Positions 26,248-35,949 of a stretch of DNA of 64,000 bases are shown here, piece by piece. This DNA is from Cytobacillus firmus NBRC 15306 (GTDB taxonomy: Bacteria > Bacillota > Bacilli > Bacillales > Cytobacillaceae): positions 27,751 through 91,750 of the forward strand of contig NZ_BCUY01000008.1 in NCBI RefSeq assembly GCF_001591465.1, read 5' to 3'. The position numbers and the translations under genes were made by a program. How positions within the stretch are numbered: the first letter of the stretch is position 1; every line of letters begins with the position of its first letter. Below the pieces are notes generated by a model that worked only from the letters and a program-made list of their open reading frames with translations, made no database searches and was not told where the DNA came from.

Positions 26248-27597
26248 TTATGATTGAAAGGAAGTCTGCTGTGATTGAGCGAATGCGTGCTTTGGTTTGG
26301 CTGCTGCATGTACGTTCTGCTGATTTGAAACAAATTCTTCTATATTAAAGATTTTTACAAATAAATCTAATGCCTGTTCGGAATCCTTCTGACCAGCCAT
26401 TTCTTTTGCTTGTAAAATAGGATCTTTTAATAGCTGATTGATGATGCTCTTTGTATGCTTGTTCAGCACTTTTTTATCACGATCGCTCAAATGAGGCAGC
26501 TTTCTTTCTATGCTTGTCATGGTTTCACTCTGTATAGCCAGTGCTTTCTCACGCAATGCGGAAATTACCGGAACAACACCAAGCAGGTTCAGCCATTGCT
26601 TGAATTCAACTATCTCCCCTTCAATCATCAGCTGAATCTTTTCGGCTGCCTTTTTACGCTCCTGAAGGTTGGCTTCAACAATGCCTTCAAGATCATCAAT
26701 ATCATATAGGAAAACACTGTCCAGGTCTGCCAGTTTCGGATCCAGGTCTCTTGGGACAGCAATATCAACCATAAATAGAGGCTTGCCTTTGCGCATTCTT
26801 TCTGCGTAAGCCATCATATCCTTTGTGACAACAAATTCTTTGGCCCCGGTGGAACTGATTAAAATATCAGCTTCAACAAGAGCACATTGGAGCTCATGCA
26901 GCGTTTTTGCCTGGCCCGCATAGCGGCATGCGAGATTCTGCGCTTTTTCAAATGTACGGTTAATAACCGTTACTTTGCTGGCTCCGTTGGCATGAAGGTT
27001 TTGGATTGCCAGCTCACCCATTTTACCGGCTCCTAATATAAGAACATGTTTATTTTCGAGTGACCCAAAAATCTTCTTAGCCAGTTCCACTGCTGCATAG
27101 CTGACAGAGACTGCATTTGCCCCTATTTCCGTTTCGGAATGTGCCCGCTTAGCAAGCGTTACTGCCTGCTTAAACAAATGGTTAAAAACGGTACCGGTTG
27201 TATTTTCCGATTGAGCTCCCAGAAAACTTGACCTTACCTGCCCTAAAATCTGTGTCTCGCCAAGGATCATGGAGTTTAGGCCGCATGCTACTTTGAATAA
27301 ATGCTCTATGGCCCCATCCTCTTCATAAATAAATAGGAATGGAGAAAATTCATTCTGGTCCATATTGAAATGTTCTGCCAAAAATTCCTTTATATAATAG
27401 CGGCCAGTATGAAGCTGGTCCACAACTGCATAAATTTCGGTCCGATTGCAAGTAGACAGAATGACATTCTCTAAAATGCTTTTTTTGTCATTTAAAGTCT
27501 TCATTGCCTCGCCCAATTGTGAAGGATTAAAGGTTAGACGTTCACGCATTTCAACAGGGGCAGTTTTATAGTTAAGACCGACGACTAAGATATGCAT
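26248..27597 (-). CDS. hemA: glutamyl-tRNA reductase
   Basis: First and usually rate-limiting step of C5 heme synthesis: NADPH reduction of Glu-tRNA to glutamate-1-semialdehyde. 449 residues from ATG 27597, chosen because GGGGGT lies about 10 nt upstream; the GTG four codons earlier overlaps that SD. The catalytic Cys is in [12 protein letters not shown], the NADPH-binding site reads [10 protein letters not shown], and the C-terminal dimerisation helices are present. First gene of hemAXCDBL. The promoter overlaps a PerR-like palindrome. Confidence 0.98.
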   Translation of the reverse strand: MHILVVGLNYKTAPVEMRERLTFNPSQLGEAMKTLNDKKSILENVILSTCNRTEIYAVVDQLHTGRYYIKEFLAEHFNMDQNEFSPFLFIYEEDGAIEHLFKVACGLNSMILGETQILGQVRSSFLGAQSENTTGTVFNHLFKQAVTLAKRAHSETEIGANAVSVSYAAVELAKKIFGSLENKHVLILGAGKMGELAIQNLHANGASKVTVINRTFEKAQNLACRYAGQAKTLHELQCALVEADILISSTGAKEFVVTKDMMAYAERMRKGKPLFMVDIAVPRDLDPKLADLDSVFLYDIDDLEGIVEANLQERKKAAEKIQLMIEGEIVEFKQWLNLLGVVPVISALREKALAIQSETMTSIERKLPHLSDRDKKVLNKHTKSIINQLLKDPILQAKEMAGQKDSEQALDLFVKIFNIEEFVSNQQNVHAAAKPKHAFAQSQQTSFQS

Positions 27598-27633
27598 TGA
27601 AATTGACACCCCCAGAATTATTGCCTAGTTCAT

Positions 27634-27648
27634 TAATATTAATTATAT
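27634..27648 (-). promoter_or_regulatory. PerR-like operator over the hemA -10 box
   Basis: Minus strand ATATAATTAATATTA matches the PerR box TTATAATNATTATAA at 11 of 14 defined positions. It contains the TATAAT (27647-27642) that is the best -10 for hemA. The hem operon of B. subtilis is a known PerR target. The match is imperfect in AT-rich DNA. Confidence 0.45.
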
Positions 27649-27824
27649 CATTTCTATTTTTTCAATTAATGCTTAAATGTGAACAGATAATGAACACATA
27701 TGATACTATATTTTAAACAGGAGACTTATATAAGGTAATCCTAAAATAGACAAATACTCCCTTATGTACAGTAACAAAAAAACTTGCCGGATTCAAGTGA
27801 ACCTTATTGGAAGTGGTGTTTTTT

Positions 27825-28310
27825 ATGAAAAATCAGCGTATTTTCCCCGGAATTATTTTACTCGGATTTGGAGCCTACTTTTTTCTCCAGCAGAGCGGAT
27901 TTACTGCCTTACAGTCTTTTTATTCCTGGCCGACTCTTCTCATTATCGTTGGAGCAGCCTTTTTAATTCAGGGATATGGCGCAAGGGATTATGACTCCAT
28001 ATTGCCAGGGGTTATTTTAACCGGATTTGGCCTGCATTTTCATGTGGTGAACCGCCTCGAAATTTGGCCGGATCATATTGGTACATTCATTCTTATTATT
28101 GCGCTAGGCTTCCTTCTTCGGCACCAGAAAACAGGAGCAGGATTATTCCAGGGCATCTTATTCTTAATTCTTGCCGCATTACTCCTGTTTTATGACAGAG
28201 TAGCTGAGTGGATGGGACTTCTTGAAAATGGCGTCTCTGATGTTTGGCAGTTTTGGCCAATCCTATTAATGCTAATTGGATTATATTTTTTATTATCAAA
28301 GAAAAAATAA
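27825..28310 (+). CDS. LiaI/LiaF-type small membrane protein
   Basis: 161 residues from ATG 27825 (GGAAGTGG upstream; the TTG six codons earlier is less likely). Six hydrophobic segments arranged in repeated units (FPGIILLGFGAYFF; YDSILPGVILTGFGLHF; WPILLMLIGLYFLL) match the LiaI/LiaF-like TM-domain family of Bacillaceae (DUF5668-type). Some relatives take part in cell-envelope stress sensing. No DNA-binding or enzymatic domain is present. Monocistronic, convergent with the ABC transporter. Confidence 0.8.
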   Translation: MKNQRIFPGIILLGFGAYFFLQQSGFTALQSFYSWPTLLIIVGAAFLIQGYGARDYDSILPGVILTGFGLHFHVVNRLEIWPDHIGTFILIIALGFLLRHQKTGAGLFQGILFLILAALLLFYDRVAEWMGLLENGVSDVWQFWPILLMLIGLYFLLSKKK

Positions 28311-28343
28311 AAGACAGGGATATTTAGCTTTTCCCTGTCTTTT
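28309..28343. terminator. bidirectional terminator
   Basis: 12-bp stem AAAAGACAGGGA / TCCCTGTCTTTT with an 11-nt loop between convergent gene ends at 28310 and 28358. Confidence 0.88.
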
Positions 28344-28357
28344 ACCATCTAAACTGT

Positions 28358-29095
28358 CTAAAGAACCGAATCCAAGAAATTTTTGGTTCTCTGCTCTTTT
28401 GGATTGTTAAACAAATCCTCTGGGTGTCCCACTTCTACAATTCTTCCGTCATGCATATAGACAGCCCAGTCTGCCACTTCTCTTGCAAAGCCCATTTCAT
28501 GCGTGACGACGACCATTGTCATTCCTTCAAGGGCCAGCTCCTTCATTGTGGAAAGCACTTCCCCCACAAGCTCCGGATCCAGTGCTGATGTCGGTTCATC
28601 AAAAAGCATGATATCGGGCTTCATTGCCAGTGCCCTTGCAATGGCTACACGTTGTTTTTGTCCGCCTGAAAGTTTTGATGGGTATACGTTCTCCTTGTCA
28701 GAAAGCCCAACCTTTTTTAATAGTTCCTGGGCATTTTTTTTCACTTGATCCTTAGGAAGCTTTTTCACATGTAAAGGTGCTTCCATTACATTTTCGAGAA
28801 CAGTCATATGAGGAAATAAATGAAAATGCTGAAAAACCATTCCTACTTTTTCTCTTACTTTATTTAGGTCATGTGTTTCTTTTTCAACCTTTTCTCCCTC
28901 AAAAATGATATTGCCGCTGTCTTTTAATTCTAGAAAGTTCAAGCAGCGGAGCAGTGTGCTTTTTCCGGACCCGCTGGCGCCAATCAGGCAAACAACATCA
29001 CTTTCCTTCACTGTTATGTCAATGTCTTTCAGGACATGAAGATCCCCGAATGACTTGTTCAATTTTTCTACTTTGATCATGTACGATTCACTCAT
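28358..29095 (-). CDS. polar amino-acid ABC transporter, ATP-binding subunit
   Basis: 245 residues of the GlnQ/ArtM/HisP family, energising amino-acid uptake. Walker [10 protein letters not shown] (about 37-45), Q-loop [13 protein letters not shown], signature [15 protein letters not shown], Walker [14 protein letters not shown] and the switch His ([13 protein letters not shown]) are intact. Third gene of a three-gene operon, 13 nt after the permease. The substrate (glutamine, arginine, cystine or other) cannot be read from this subunit. Confidence 0.95.
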   Translation of the reverse strand: MSESYMIKVEKLNKSFGDLHVLKDIDITVKESDVVCLIGASGSGKSTLLRCLNFLELKDSGNIIFEGEKVEKETHDLNKVREKVGMVFQHFHLFPHMTVLENVMEAPLHVKKLPKDQVKKNAQELLKKVGLSDKENVYPSKLSGGQKQRVAIARALAMKPDIMLFDEPTSALDPELVGEVLSTMKELALEGMTMVVVTHEMGFAREVADWAVYMHDGRIVEVGHPEDLFNNPKEQRTKNFLDSVL

Positions 29096-29108
29096 TCCTC
29101 ATTCCCCC

Positions 29109-29756
29109 TTAATCACTGCTTGCCATTCTTTTCTCAACCATATTTACAAGGATGGAGAAAATAAGTACAAGTACTAAATAGTAAACAGCTACGATCAGCA
29201 AATAGCTCATGTAGTCATATTCATTGGAACCATATGTTGTGGCCACGTTAAAGAGCTCGTACATGCCGATGAAGGATGCAAGTGATGAATCCTTCAATGC
29301 AATGATAAACTGATTCCCAAGAGGCGGCATAGCCCGGCGGAATGCCTGAGGAAGAATGATTCTTCTCATCGCAAGTCCGGCAGTCATACCCAGTGAACGT
29401 CCTGCTTCCATTTGTCCCTTGTCGATTGATTGAATGGAGCCCCTGAAAATTTCGGCAATATAGGCACCGTTGTGAAAAGCAAGTCCCAGCACAACCGACC
29501 AAAACTGTGAAATATCCAGCGCTGTCAATCCAAAATAGAATATGAATATCTGAACAACAAGAGGCGTTCCCCTTACAAGGAAAATATAGACGTCAGCAAT
29601 CCATTCCAGAACTTTCACTCTTGATATCTTTAGAAAGGCAAAAAACAGTCCTATAAAAATAGCAATAAACACCGATACAATGGTTAATTGAAAGGTTAAG
29701 AGCATCCCCTTTAAAAATACGGGATATGTATCAATAAACTTTGTAAATAAATCCAC
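29109..29756 (-). CDS. polar amino-acid ABC transporter, permease
   Basis: 215 residues with five predicted TM helices and the EAA loop (EAGRSLGMTAGLAMRRIILPQA) that contacts the ATPase. The subgroup signature VRGTPLVVQIF is of the HisMQ/GlnP family. It probably acts as a homodimer because only one permease gene is present. It lies between the binding protein and the ATPase and is separated from the former by a hairpin at 29806-29830. Confidence 0.95.
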   Translation of the reverse strand: MDLFTKFIDTYPVFLKGMLLTFQLTIVSVFIAIFIGLFFAFLKISRVKVLEWIADVYIFLVRGTPLVVQIFIFYFGLTALDISQFWSVVLGLAFHNGAYIAEIFRGSIQSIDKGQMEAGRSLGMTAGLAMRRIILPQAFRRAMPPLGNQFIIALKDSSLASFIGMYELFNVATTYGSNEYDYMSYLLIVAVYYLVLVLIFSILVNMVEKRMASSD

Positions 29757-29805
29757 AAAAATCCCCCTTCAGATGGCTATTTCACTTTGTGTAAAAAACA
29801 AAACA

Positions 29806-29830
29806 GGCGAATGTCTGATACACATCCGCC
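29806..29830 (-). terminator. intercistronic hairpin after the binding-protein gene
   Basis: 9-bp imperfect stem GGCGAATGT / ACATCCGCC followed on the minus strand by TGTTTTGTTTTTT. It is placed between the binding-protein stop (29838) and the permease start (29756), so it may act as a partial terminator giving more binding protein than membrane subunits. Confidence 0.6.
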
Positions 29831-29837
29831 CGCAATG

Positions 29838-30620
29838 TTATTCCTTCTCAGGATCAACTGTTATATCTTCACCGATATATTTTTTGCTGATTTCTGTGAG
29901 TGTTCCATTCTCGCGAAGTGTTTCAAGAGCTTCATTCACTTTTTCGAGCAGCTCTTTGTTATCCTTTGCAACTGCAATTGCCTGCTCACTGCGGCCAAGC
30001 AGCTCTTTGCCTTCAATTTTCATTCCGGCTCCAATGGCTTCTTTGCCTGTAACAAAATCAGTGATGACCGCATCATGTTTTCCCTTGCTCAATGCTTCCA
30101 ATGCGACAACATCACTGTCATAAAACTGAATGTTATCTGTCACTCCCTCCGCATTTGCCGTATATGTAGAACCTTTCGATACTGCTATCTCCTTGCCTTT
30201 GAGATCATCCAGTGTCTCAATTGTGCTATCTGGCCGTACATAGATTTGCGGGCCTGAATAGTAATATGGCGTTGAAAAATTGACTGCCTTTAGACGTTCT
30301 TCTGTGATAGTGTGGCTGGCTACTGCTGCATCAAAACGGCCTGATTTAACACCCTCCACAATACCGCCAAACTTAAATTTATGCTGATCCGGCTCAAGCC
30401 CGAGTTCTTTTGCTACAGCCTCGGCAACATCAATATCAAAGCCGCTCATGCTTCCATCATCATTTGTAACACTAAAAGGTTTGAATTCTCCCGAAGCGGC
30501 GTATGTAAATTTGTCTTCGTCTACAAGATCCATTCCGCCTTTAGACGCTTCCTCTGATCCGCATGCCGCCAGGACCAATGCAAAAGCAGCTGCTATGATT
30601 CCTTTTAACCAATGTCTCAC
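29838..30620 (-). CDS. amino-acid ABC transporter substrate-binding lipoprotein
   Basis: 260 residues. The lipoprotein signal ends in LAAC (Cys about 20), so it is anchored to the outer face of the membrane. The rest is a family 3 periplasmic-binding fold (SBP_bac_3): FKPFSVTNDDGSMSGFDIDV, then the Arg-containing VKSGRFDAAVASHTITEERL and GSTYTANAEG. First gene of the operon, with GGGGG upstream. A CodY-like box lies about 65 nt before the start. The ligand is a polar amino acid; identity not determinable here. Confidence 0.94.
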   Translation of the reverse strand: MRHWLKGIIAAAFALVLAACGSEEASKGGMDLVDEDKFTYAASGEFKPFSVTNDDGSMSGFDIDVAEAVAKELGLEPDQHKFKFGGIVEGVKSGRFDAAVASHTITEERLKAVNFSTPYYYSGPQIYVRPDSTIETLDDLKGKEIAVSKGSTYTANAEGVTDNIQFYDSDVVALEALSKGKHDAVITDFVTGKEAIGAGMKIEGKELLGRSEQAIAVAKDNKELLEKVNEALETLRENGTLTEISKKYIGEDITVDPEKE

Positions 30621-30685
30621 TAGTCTAAATTCCCCCTTCAGTATCTCTCTTTTTTATGTGCCCTTTAACTCTATCATAATTTATG

Positions 30686-30700
30686 AATATTCTCAAAATT
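30686..30700. promoter_or_regulatory. CodY-like box upstream of the amino-acid ABC transporter
   Basis: AATATTCTCAAAATT matches the CodY consensus AATTTTCWGAAAATT at 13 of 15 positions. It sits inside a perfect 7-bp inverted repeat TATGAAT-N9-ATTCATA (30682-30704) and overlaps a possible -35 TTGAGA (30696-30691) with TAGAGT 17 nt downstream. CodY represses amino-acid transporters in Bacillus when branched-chain amino acids and GTP are high. Confidence 0.5.
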
Positions 30701-30912
30701 CATATTTTATGATTATTTATGATATAAAAGTATATCAGCTGTTCTCATTAACTGATCGTCTTTAAACTCTAACATAACTCCATATCCTCCCGTATCCTTT
30801 AGATTCCTTACCTTTCGACAAAAATTATATCCAGTTAATACCATATGTATAATGAACTGCAGGATATCGCAAATATCCATTTACAGGACGAAAGACCTGA
30901 ATGGAGAATACA
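30701..30912. other. intergenic sequence, no gene seen
   Basis: Lies between the transporter promoter and the engB terminator. AT-rich near 30701-30730, otherwise unremarkable. I see no ORF with a ribosome-binding site and no convincing RNA structure. Confidence 0.5.
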
Positions 30913-30946
30913 AAAAAATCCCGCTGCAAATGCTGCGGGATTTTTT
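30913..30946 (-). terminator. terminator of lonA-engB
   Basis: 12-bp stem AAAAAATCCCGC / GCGGGATTTTTT, 10-nt loop, directly after the engB stop, with a T-rich tail on the minus strand. Confidence 0.88.
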
Positions 30947-30948
30947 AT

Positions 30949-31530
30949 TTACATATAGCTTTTTAATGCCGACCAGGCCTGGTCTTTCCCATAACCTGTT
31001 TCAGAGGAAAACATAATGATCTGGTCATTCGGATCGATATCCAATGTTTCTTTCGTGATTTTCATATGTTTTTGCCACTTGGATTTCGGTATTTTATCCG
31101 CTTTTGTGGCAATCACTACACAGGGAATTTCATAATGCTTTAAAAAGTCGTACATCATGACATCGTCACTTGTAGGGGGATGGCGCAAATCAACAATAAG
31201 CACAACTGCTTTTAACTGCTCTCTGCTTGTTAAATATGTTTCTATCATCTTTCCCCATGCTTCACGTTCCTTTTTGGATACCTTTGCATACCCATAGCCC
31301 GGAACATCAACAAAGTGAAGAATTTCGTTAATAAGGTAAAAGTTCAGGGTTTGTGTCTTCCCCGGCTTAGAGGATATTCTGGCAAGTCCCCTTCGATTAA
31401 GCATTTTATTAATGAAAGAAGATTTGCCGACGTTCGAACGGCCGGCAAGGGCAAATTCCGGCAATTCACTTTCAGGATATTGATCAGGCTTAACAGCACT
31501 GATGACTATTTCTGAGCTGGTTACTTTCAT
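30949..31530 (-). CDS. engB: EngB (YsxC), ribosome-biogenesis GTPase
   Basis: Essential GTPase for 50S subunit assembly. 193 residues with G1 GRSNVGKSS (about 31-39), G3 [10 protein letters not shown] and G4 ATKADKIP. The length and position after lonA (4-nt overlap) are as in B. subtilis ysxC. Confidence 0.97.
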   Translation of the reverse strand: MKVTSSEIVISAVKPDQYPESELPEFALAGRSNVGKSSFINKMLNRRGLARISSKPGKTQTLNFYLINEILHFVDVPGYGYAKVSKKEREAWGKMIETYLTSREQLKAVVLIVDLRHPPTSDDVMMYDFLKHYEIPCVVIATKADKIPKSKWQKHMKITKETLDIDPNDQIIMFSSETGYGKDQAWSALKSYM

Positions 31531-33854
31531 GCTTGAGCACCGCCATTCAGGGCATGTTTCAAGACTTCGTCCACATGTGATACCAGTACGAAATCAAGCT
31601 CTTCCCTGATGCTTTCAGGGATATCTTCAATGTCCTTTTCATTATCTTTAGGGAGGATGATCTTCGTTAATCCGGCACGATGGGCACTTAAAGATTTCTC
31701 TTTCAAGCCGCCAATAGGAAGCACCCGGCCTCTTAACGTAATTTCCCCTGTCATTCCCACTTCTTTACGGATTGGTTTTCCTGACAGAGCAGAAACCAGA
31801 GCGGTAGTAATTGTTATTCCGGCAGATGGGCCGTCTTTCGGGACAGCCCCTTCTGGAACATGGATATGAATGTCATGCTTTTCATGGAACTTCTCATCAA
31901 TGCCCAGTTCTTTAGCTTTTGAACGAACATAACTGAATGCCGCTTGAGCAGACTCTTTCATGACATCCCCCAATTTACCTGTAAGAACGAGCTTTCCTTT
32001 TCCGGGAGAAAGTGATACTTCTATTTGAAGGGTATCGCCGCCAACTGTTGTATAGGCCAGCCCTGTTGCAACACCAACCTGGTCTTCAAGCTCAGCCTGA
32101 CCGTAACGGTATTTTGGCTTTCCAAGAAACTCTTCAGCATTTTTTGAGTTTACAATCACTTTCTTCTTTTCGCCGGATACGATAATTTTAGCTGTTTTTC
32201 TGCAGATTGTAGCGAGCTGGCGTTCCAATCCGCGGACTCCAGCTTCCCGGGTATAATAGCGGACTACCTTCTGGAGGCCATCCTCGCGAATCTGAAGCTG
32301 TGCTTTGGAAAGACCATGTTCTTTAATTTGCTTAGGCAGAAGGTGGTCTTTAGCTATGTGAATCTTCTCCTGCTCTGTATAGCCTGCAATCGTGATAACT
32401 TCCATTCTGTCCAGCAGCGGGCCAGGGATCGTGCCAAGATTATTGGCTGTGGCTATAAACATGACCTTCGACAGATCATAAGTTTCTTCAATGTAATGAT
32501 CACTAAAATTATGGTTCTGCTCAGGGTCTAAAACCTCAAGCATCGCAGATGAAGGATCCCCTCGGAAATCGGAGGACATTTTGTCGATTTCATCAAGCAG
32601 GAATACAGGGTTGATCGTCCCTGCCTTTTTCATGCCCTGAATGATGCGTCCAGGCATGGCACCAACATAAGTTCTTCTATGTCCGCGAATCTCAGACTCA
32701 TCCCGGACTCCGCCGAGGGATACACGGACGAAATTGCGGTTTAGCGAAGTTGCAATAGAACGTGCAAGACTTGTTTTACCGACCCCAGGAGGCCCTGCAA
32801 GGCATAGGATTGGGCCTTTAAGGGAGTTAGTCAGCTTTTGCACTGCAAGGTACTCCAAAACCCGTTCCTTTACTTTTTCCAGGCCATAATGGTCTTCATT
32901 CAGGATTCTCTCAGCCTTCAGAATATCCAGGTCATCTTCTGTTGACTTCGACCATGGCAATGTGACCAGCCACTCAATATAATTGCGGATAACCGCGCTT
33001 TCAGCCGAACTGGATGGAACCTTTTCATAGCGGTCTAGTTCTTTTAATGCTGTAAGCTGGACATGCTCAGGCATACCGGCATTTTCAATCTTTTCCGTCA
33101 GCTCGGCAATTTCTCCAGTTTTGCCTTCCTTATCCCCGAGCTCTTTTTGGATTGCCTTCATCTGCTCACGCAGATAATATTCCTTTTGCGTTCGTTCCAT
33201 TGATTTTTTCACACGCTGGCCAATCTTTTTCTCAAGGTTCAAAACTTCTTTTTCATTATGGATGATTTCAATAACCTGATTCATGCGCTCTTTTACATCA
33301 ATGGTTTCAAGAATTTCCTGTTTTTCCTTCAGCTTTAAAGGCAAGTGGGAAGAAATGATATCCGCCATGCGCCCCGGCTCTTCTATATCTGCTACAGAAG
33401 AATACGTTTCGGCTGATATTTTCTTCGATACCTTTATGTATTGCTCAAAATACTCAAGCATAGTCCTCATCAATGCCTGATCCTCAACGTCCTTCGTCTC
33501 AGGATCCTCAAAAACCTTCACACTAACGGAATAATGTTCAGTTTCGTCCTGAAAATCAATGATTTTAGCTCTCTTTAGGCCTTCAACAAGAACACGGATC
33601 GTACCGTTTGGAAGCTTGAGCATCTGCTTGACACGTGTGAGCGTGCCCATTCCATATAGATCATCTTCTGATGGTTCATCTATAGATATATCCTTTTGTG
33701 TTGTTAAGAATATTAAATGGTCATCTACCATTGCTTTTTCCAGAGCCTGAACCGATTTCTCACGGCCTACATCCAAATGCAGAACCATGGTCGGATAAAC
33801 AAGCAAGCCCCGAAGCGGCAGGAGGGGGACGATGATTTCTTTCTTTTTCGCCAT
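31527..33854 (-). CDS. lonA: Lon protease, LonA type
   Basis: ATP-dependent cytoplasmic protease for damaged and regulatory proteins. 775 residues. N-terminal substrate domain about 1-310, AAA+ module with Walker [10 protein letters not shown] (about 355) and Walker [10 protein letters not shown], and a C-terminal Ser-Lys protease with the catalytic Ser in [10 protein letters not shown] and the Lys in [19 protein letters not shown]-17-TAGAAT promoter precedes it. It overlaps engB by 4 nt. Confidence 0.98.
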   Translation of the reverse strand: MAKKKEIIVPLLPLRGLLVYPTMVLHLDVGREKSVQALEKAMVDDHLIFLTTQKDISIDEPSEDDLYGMGTLTRVKQMLKLPNGTIRVLVEGLKRAKIIDFQDETEHYSVSVKVFEDPETKDVEDQALMRTMLEYFEQYIKVSKKISAETYSSVADIEEPGRMADIISSHLPLKLKEKQEILETIDVKERMNQVIEIIHNEKEVLNLEKKIGQRVKKSMERTQKEYYLREQMKAIQKELGDKEGKTGEIAELTEKIENAGMPEHVQLTALKELDRYEKVPSSSAESAVIRNYIEWLVTLPWSKSTEDDLDILKAERILNEDHYGLEKVKERVLEYLAVQKLTNSLKGPILCLAGPPGVGKTSLARSIATSLNRNFVRVSLGGVRDESEIRGHRRTYVGAMPGRIIQGMKKAGTINPVFLLDEIDKMSSDFRGDPSSAMLEVLDPEQNHNFSDHYIEETYDLSKVMFIATANNLGTIPGPLLDRMEVITIAGYTEQEKIHIAKDHLLPKQIKEHGLSKAQLQIREDGLQKVVRYYTREAGVRGLERQLATICRKTAKIIVSGEKKKVIVNSKNAEEFLGKPKYRYGQAELEDQVGVATGLAYTTVGGDTLQIEVSLSPGKGKLVLTGKLGDVMKESAQAAFSYVRSKAKELGIDEKFHEKHDIHIHVPEGAVPKDGPSAGITITTALVSALSGKPIRKEVGMTGEITLRGRVLPIGGLKEKSLSAHRAGLTKIILPKDNEKDIEDIPESIREELDFVLVSHVDEVLKHALNGGAQA

Positions 33855-33915
33855 TCCATTGCACCTCCAAAATGCATCTTTTTAACCCCATTATTGCTAA
33901 TAATTTCTTTGTACA

Positions 33916-33944
33916 ATTCTATCGTATTTAAATAGCAGTGTCTA
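33916..33944 (-). promoter_or_regulatory. sigma-A promoter of lonA
   Basis: Minus strand TAGACA (33944-33939), 17-nt spacer, TAGAAT (33921-33916); each hexamer has one mismatch to consensus. The start codon is 61 nt downstream of the -10. Confidence 0.65.
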
Positions 33945-34020
33945 TTAAAGAGAAACAGCTGAAAGCCGTCTTTCAATGATATTCATTTATAATTACACTT
34001 TATCCTTCTTTACGCAAATA

Positions 34021-34058
34021 AAACTTCGGTTTGTAGCCTAAACTGCAAACCGAAGTTT
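34021..34058 (-). terminator. hairpin between lonB and lonA
   Basis: Perfect 13-bp inverted repeat AAACTTCGGTTTG / CAAACCGAAGTTT with a 12-nt loop, then TTATTTG on the minus strand. A probable lonB terminator, although it lies 67 nt after the stop. Confidence 0.7.
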
Positions 34059-34124
34059 CTGACCGCGATTAGCGGGAGGCGTTAATACAGCAGGTTTCCA
34101 GGCAACTGCAAACCGGGCCACACA

Positions 34125-35792
34125 TTAAATGCTTTCTTTTTTCTTTAATTCGATTGACGCAGTAATAGCCTGCTCTTTGAGATACTCTTTTTGCAGCGCT
34201 GCCTCAAATACTTCATTTAAATGAGATACAGGGACGATCTTGATTCCTGTTATCTCCTTTAAAATGGATTGCATATTTTCTTTTGGGATAATTACTGTCT
34301 GTGCTCCGGCTTTTTTGGCGGCCTTCACCTTTGGATATACGCCTCCAATTGGCTTGACATACCCATGAATGCTGATTTCTCCGGTCATGGCTACAGTATT
34401 GTCAACTGGCCGTTTATAAATGGCAGAATAAATCCCTGTCGCCATGGCGATGCCGGCAGAAGGACCGTCAATTGGAACTCCGCCAGGGAAGTTGACATGA
34501 ATATCATATTCGTCAGCCGGGACGCCCATCGATCTCAGAACGGTGATAACATTTTCAATTGAACCCTTGGCCATACTTTTTCTCCGGATTGACTTTCCTT
34601 GGCCGCCAATGCTTTCTTCTTCCACTATGCCTGTAATATTAATGCTGCCCTTCTCTTTTGCAGGAATCACAGTAACTTCAATATCAAGCAGAGCACCTGT
34701 GTTCGGCCCATATACCGCCAGCCCGTTGACAAGTCCAACAGCAGAGTGGGAATTGATTTTCCTCTCCATTCTCGGTGAAAGCTGACTCGATTGGACAACC
34801 CACTCAATATCTTCATCTTTTATGTAATCACGGTCCTCAGTAATTGCTAAACCCGCAGAGATTTGAATCATATTTACCGCTTCACGTCCGTTCCTTGCAT
34901 AATTAGCAAGAATGCCAAGCCCTTTTTCACTAACAGCGAGATTGACCTTTTCCGCAGCCTTTCCAGCTACCGCTATTATCTCCTCTTCAGCTAACTCCCT
35001 GAAAAACACCTCCATACATCTGGAACGAATGGCAGGCGGAATTTCATTAGGAGTTCTCGTAGTTGCTCCGATGAGGCGGAAGTCCGCCGGCAGGCCATTT
35101 TTAAAAATATCATGAATATGGGTTGGTATTTGAGTATTTTCTTCATTATAATAGGCGCTTTCCAGAAATACTTTCCGGTCTTCAAGCACTTTCAGAAGCT
35201 TGTTCATCTGAATGGGATGAAGCTCACCGATTTCATCAATAAAAAGCACGCCTCCATGTGCATTTGTAACAGCACCCTGTTTAGGCTGAGGAATTCCCGC
35301 CTGTCCCATTGCCCCTGCTCCCTGATAGATAGGATCATGAACAGAACCTATTAGAGGATCAGCAATACCCCGCTCATCAAATCTCGCAGTAGTGGCATCC
35401 AGTTCGATAAAAATAGAAGCTGCCTTAAAGGGTGATTTTGCATTTTTCTTGGCTTCTTCCAGAACCAATCTGGCAGCAGCCGTTTTCCCCACACCCGGTG
35501 GACCATAAATAATTACATGCTGAGGATTGGGTCCGCACAATGCTGCTTTCAGAGACTTAATTCCATCTTCCTGCCCCACAATGTCAGCAAAGCTGGATGG
35601 ACGAACTTTTTCTGATAAAGGTTCAGTCAATGAAATGGAACGCATCTTTTTTAAAACATCCATTTCCTTCCTTGATTCACGGTCGATAGAAACTTTCTGT
35701 GTCCGCTGGCTCCTAAGTAAATTCCAAAAGTAAAGCCCAATGACGATTCCAAAAAACAATTGGATAAATAAAGCGATCCCCGTCCAACTCAT
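34125..35792 (-). CDS. lonB: LonB, membrane-anchored Lon-like protease
   Basis: 555 residues. An N-terminal TM helix (about 5-24) anchors it to the membrane. The AAA+ domain has Walker [10 protein letters not shown] (about 96-104) and Walker B LFIDEIGEL; the protease domain has the catalytic Ser in PIDGPSAGIA and Lys in YPKVKAAKKAG. No long LonA-type N-domain. In B. subtilis lonB is a sporulation protease expressed in the forespore (sigma-F); no such promoter was assigned here. Located between clpX and lonA as in B. subtilis. Confidence 0.97.
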   Translation of the reverse strand: MSWTGIALFIQLFFGIVIGLYFWNLLRSQRTQKVSIDRESRKEMDVLKKMRSISLTEPLSEKVRPSSFADIVGQEDGIKSLKAALCGPNPQHVIIYGPPGVGKTAAARLVLEEAKKNAKSPFKAASIFIELDATTARFDERGIADPLIGSVHDPIYQGAGAMGQAGIPQPKQGAVTNAHGGVLFIDEIGELHPIQMNKLLKVLEDRKVFLESAYYNEENTQIPTHIHDIFKNGLPADFRLIGATTRTPNEIPPAIRSRCMEVFFRELAEEEIIAVAGKAAEKVNLAVSEKGLGILANYARNGREAVNMIQISAGLAITEDRDYIKDEDIEWVVQSSQLSPRMERKINSHSAVGLVNGLAVYGPNTGALLDIEVTVIPAKEKGSINITGIVEEESIGGQGKSIRRKSMAKGSIENVITVLRSMGVPADEYDIHVNFPGGVPIDGPSAGIAMATGIYSAIYKRPVDNTVAMTGEISIHGYVKPIGGVYPKVKAAKKAGAQTVIIPKENMQSILKEITGIKIVPVSHLNEVFEAALQKEYLKEQAITASIELKKKESI

Positions 35793-35910
35793 TGTGTTCC
35801 CTCCTGCATTATTTGTTCTCGTTAATAATGCTAGTATCTCCCTGACTGAGTTGGAATAAACAAAGAATTCATTTTAAAGTAAGGTAAGAAAAAGGGTCAG
35901 AAAGGCGCAA

Positions 35911-35946
35911 AAAAATGGCCATGCCCCGCAGGGACTGGCCATTTTT
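35911..35946 (-). terminator. terminator of clpX
   Basis: 11-bp stem AAAAATGGCCA / TGGCCATTTTT, immediately after the clpX stop, with a T-rich flank. Confidence 0.88.
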
Positions 35947-35949
35947 CAA

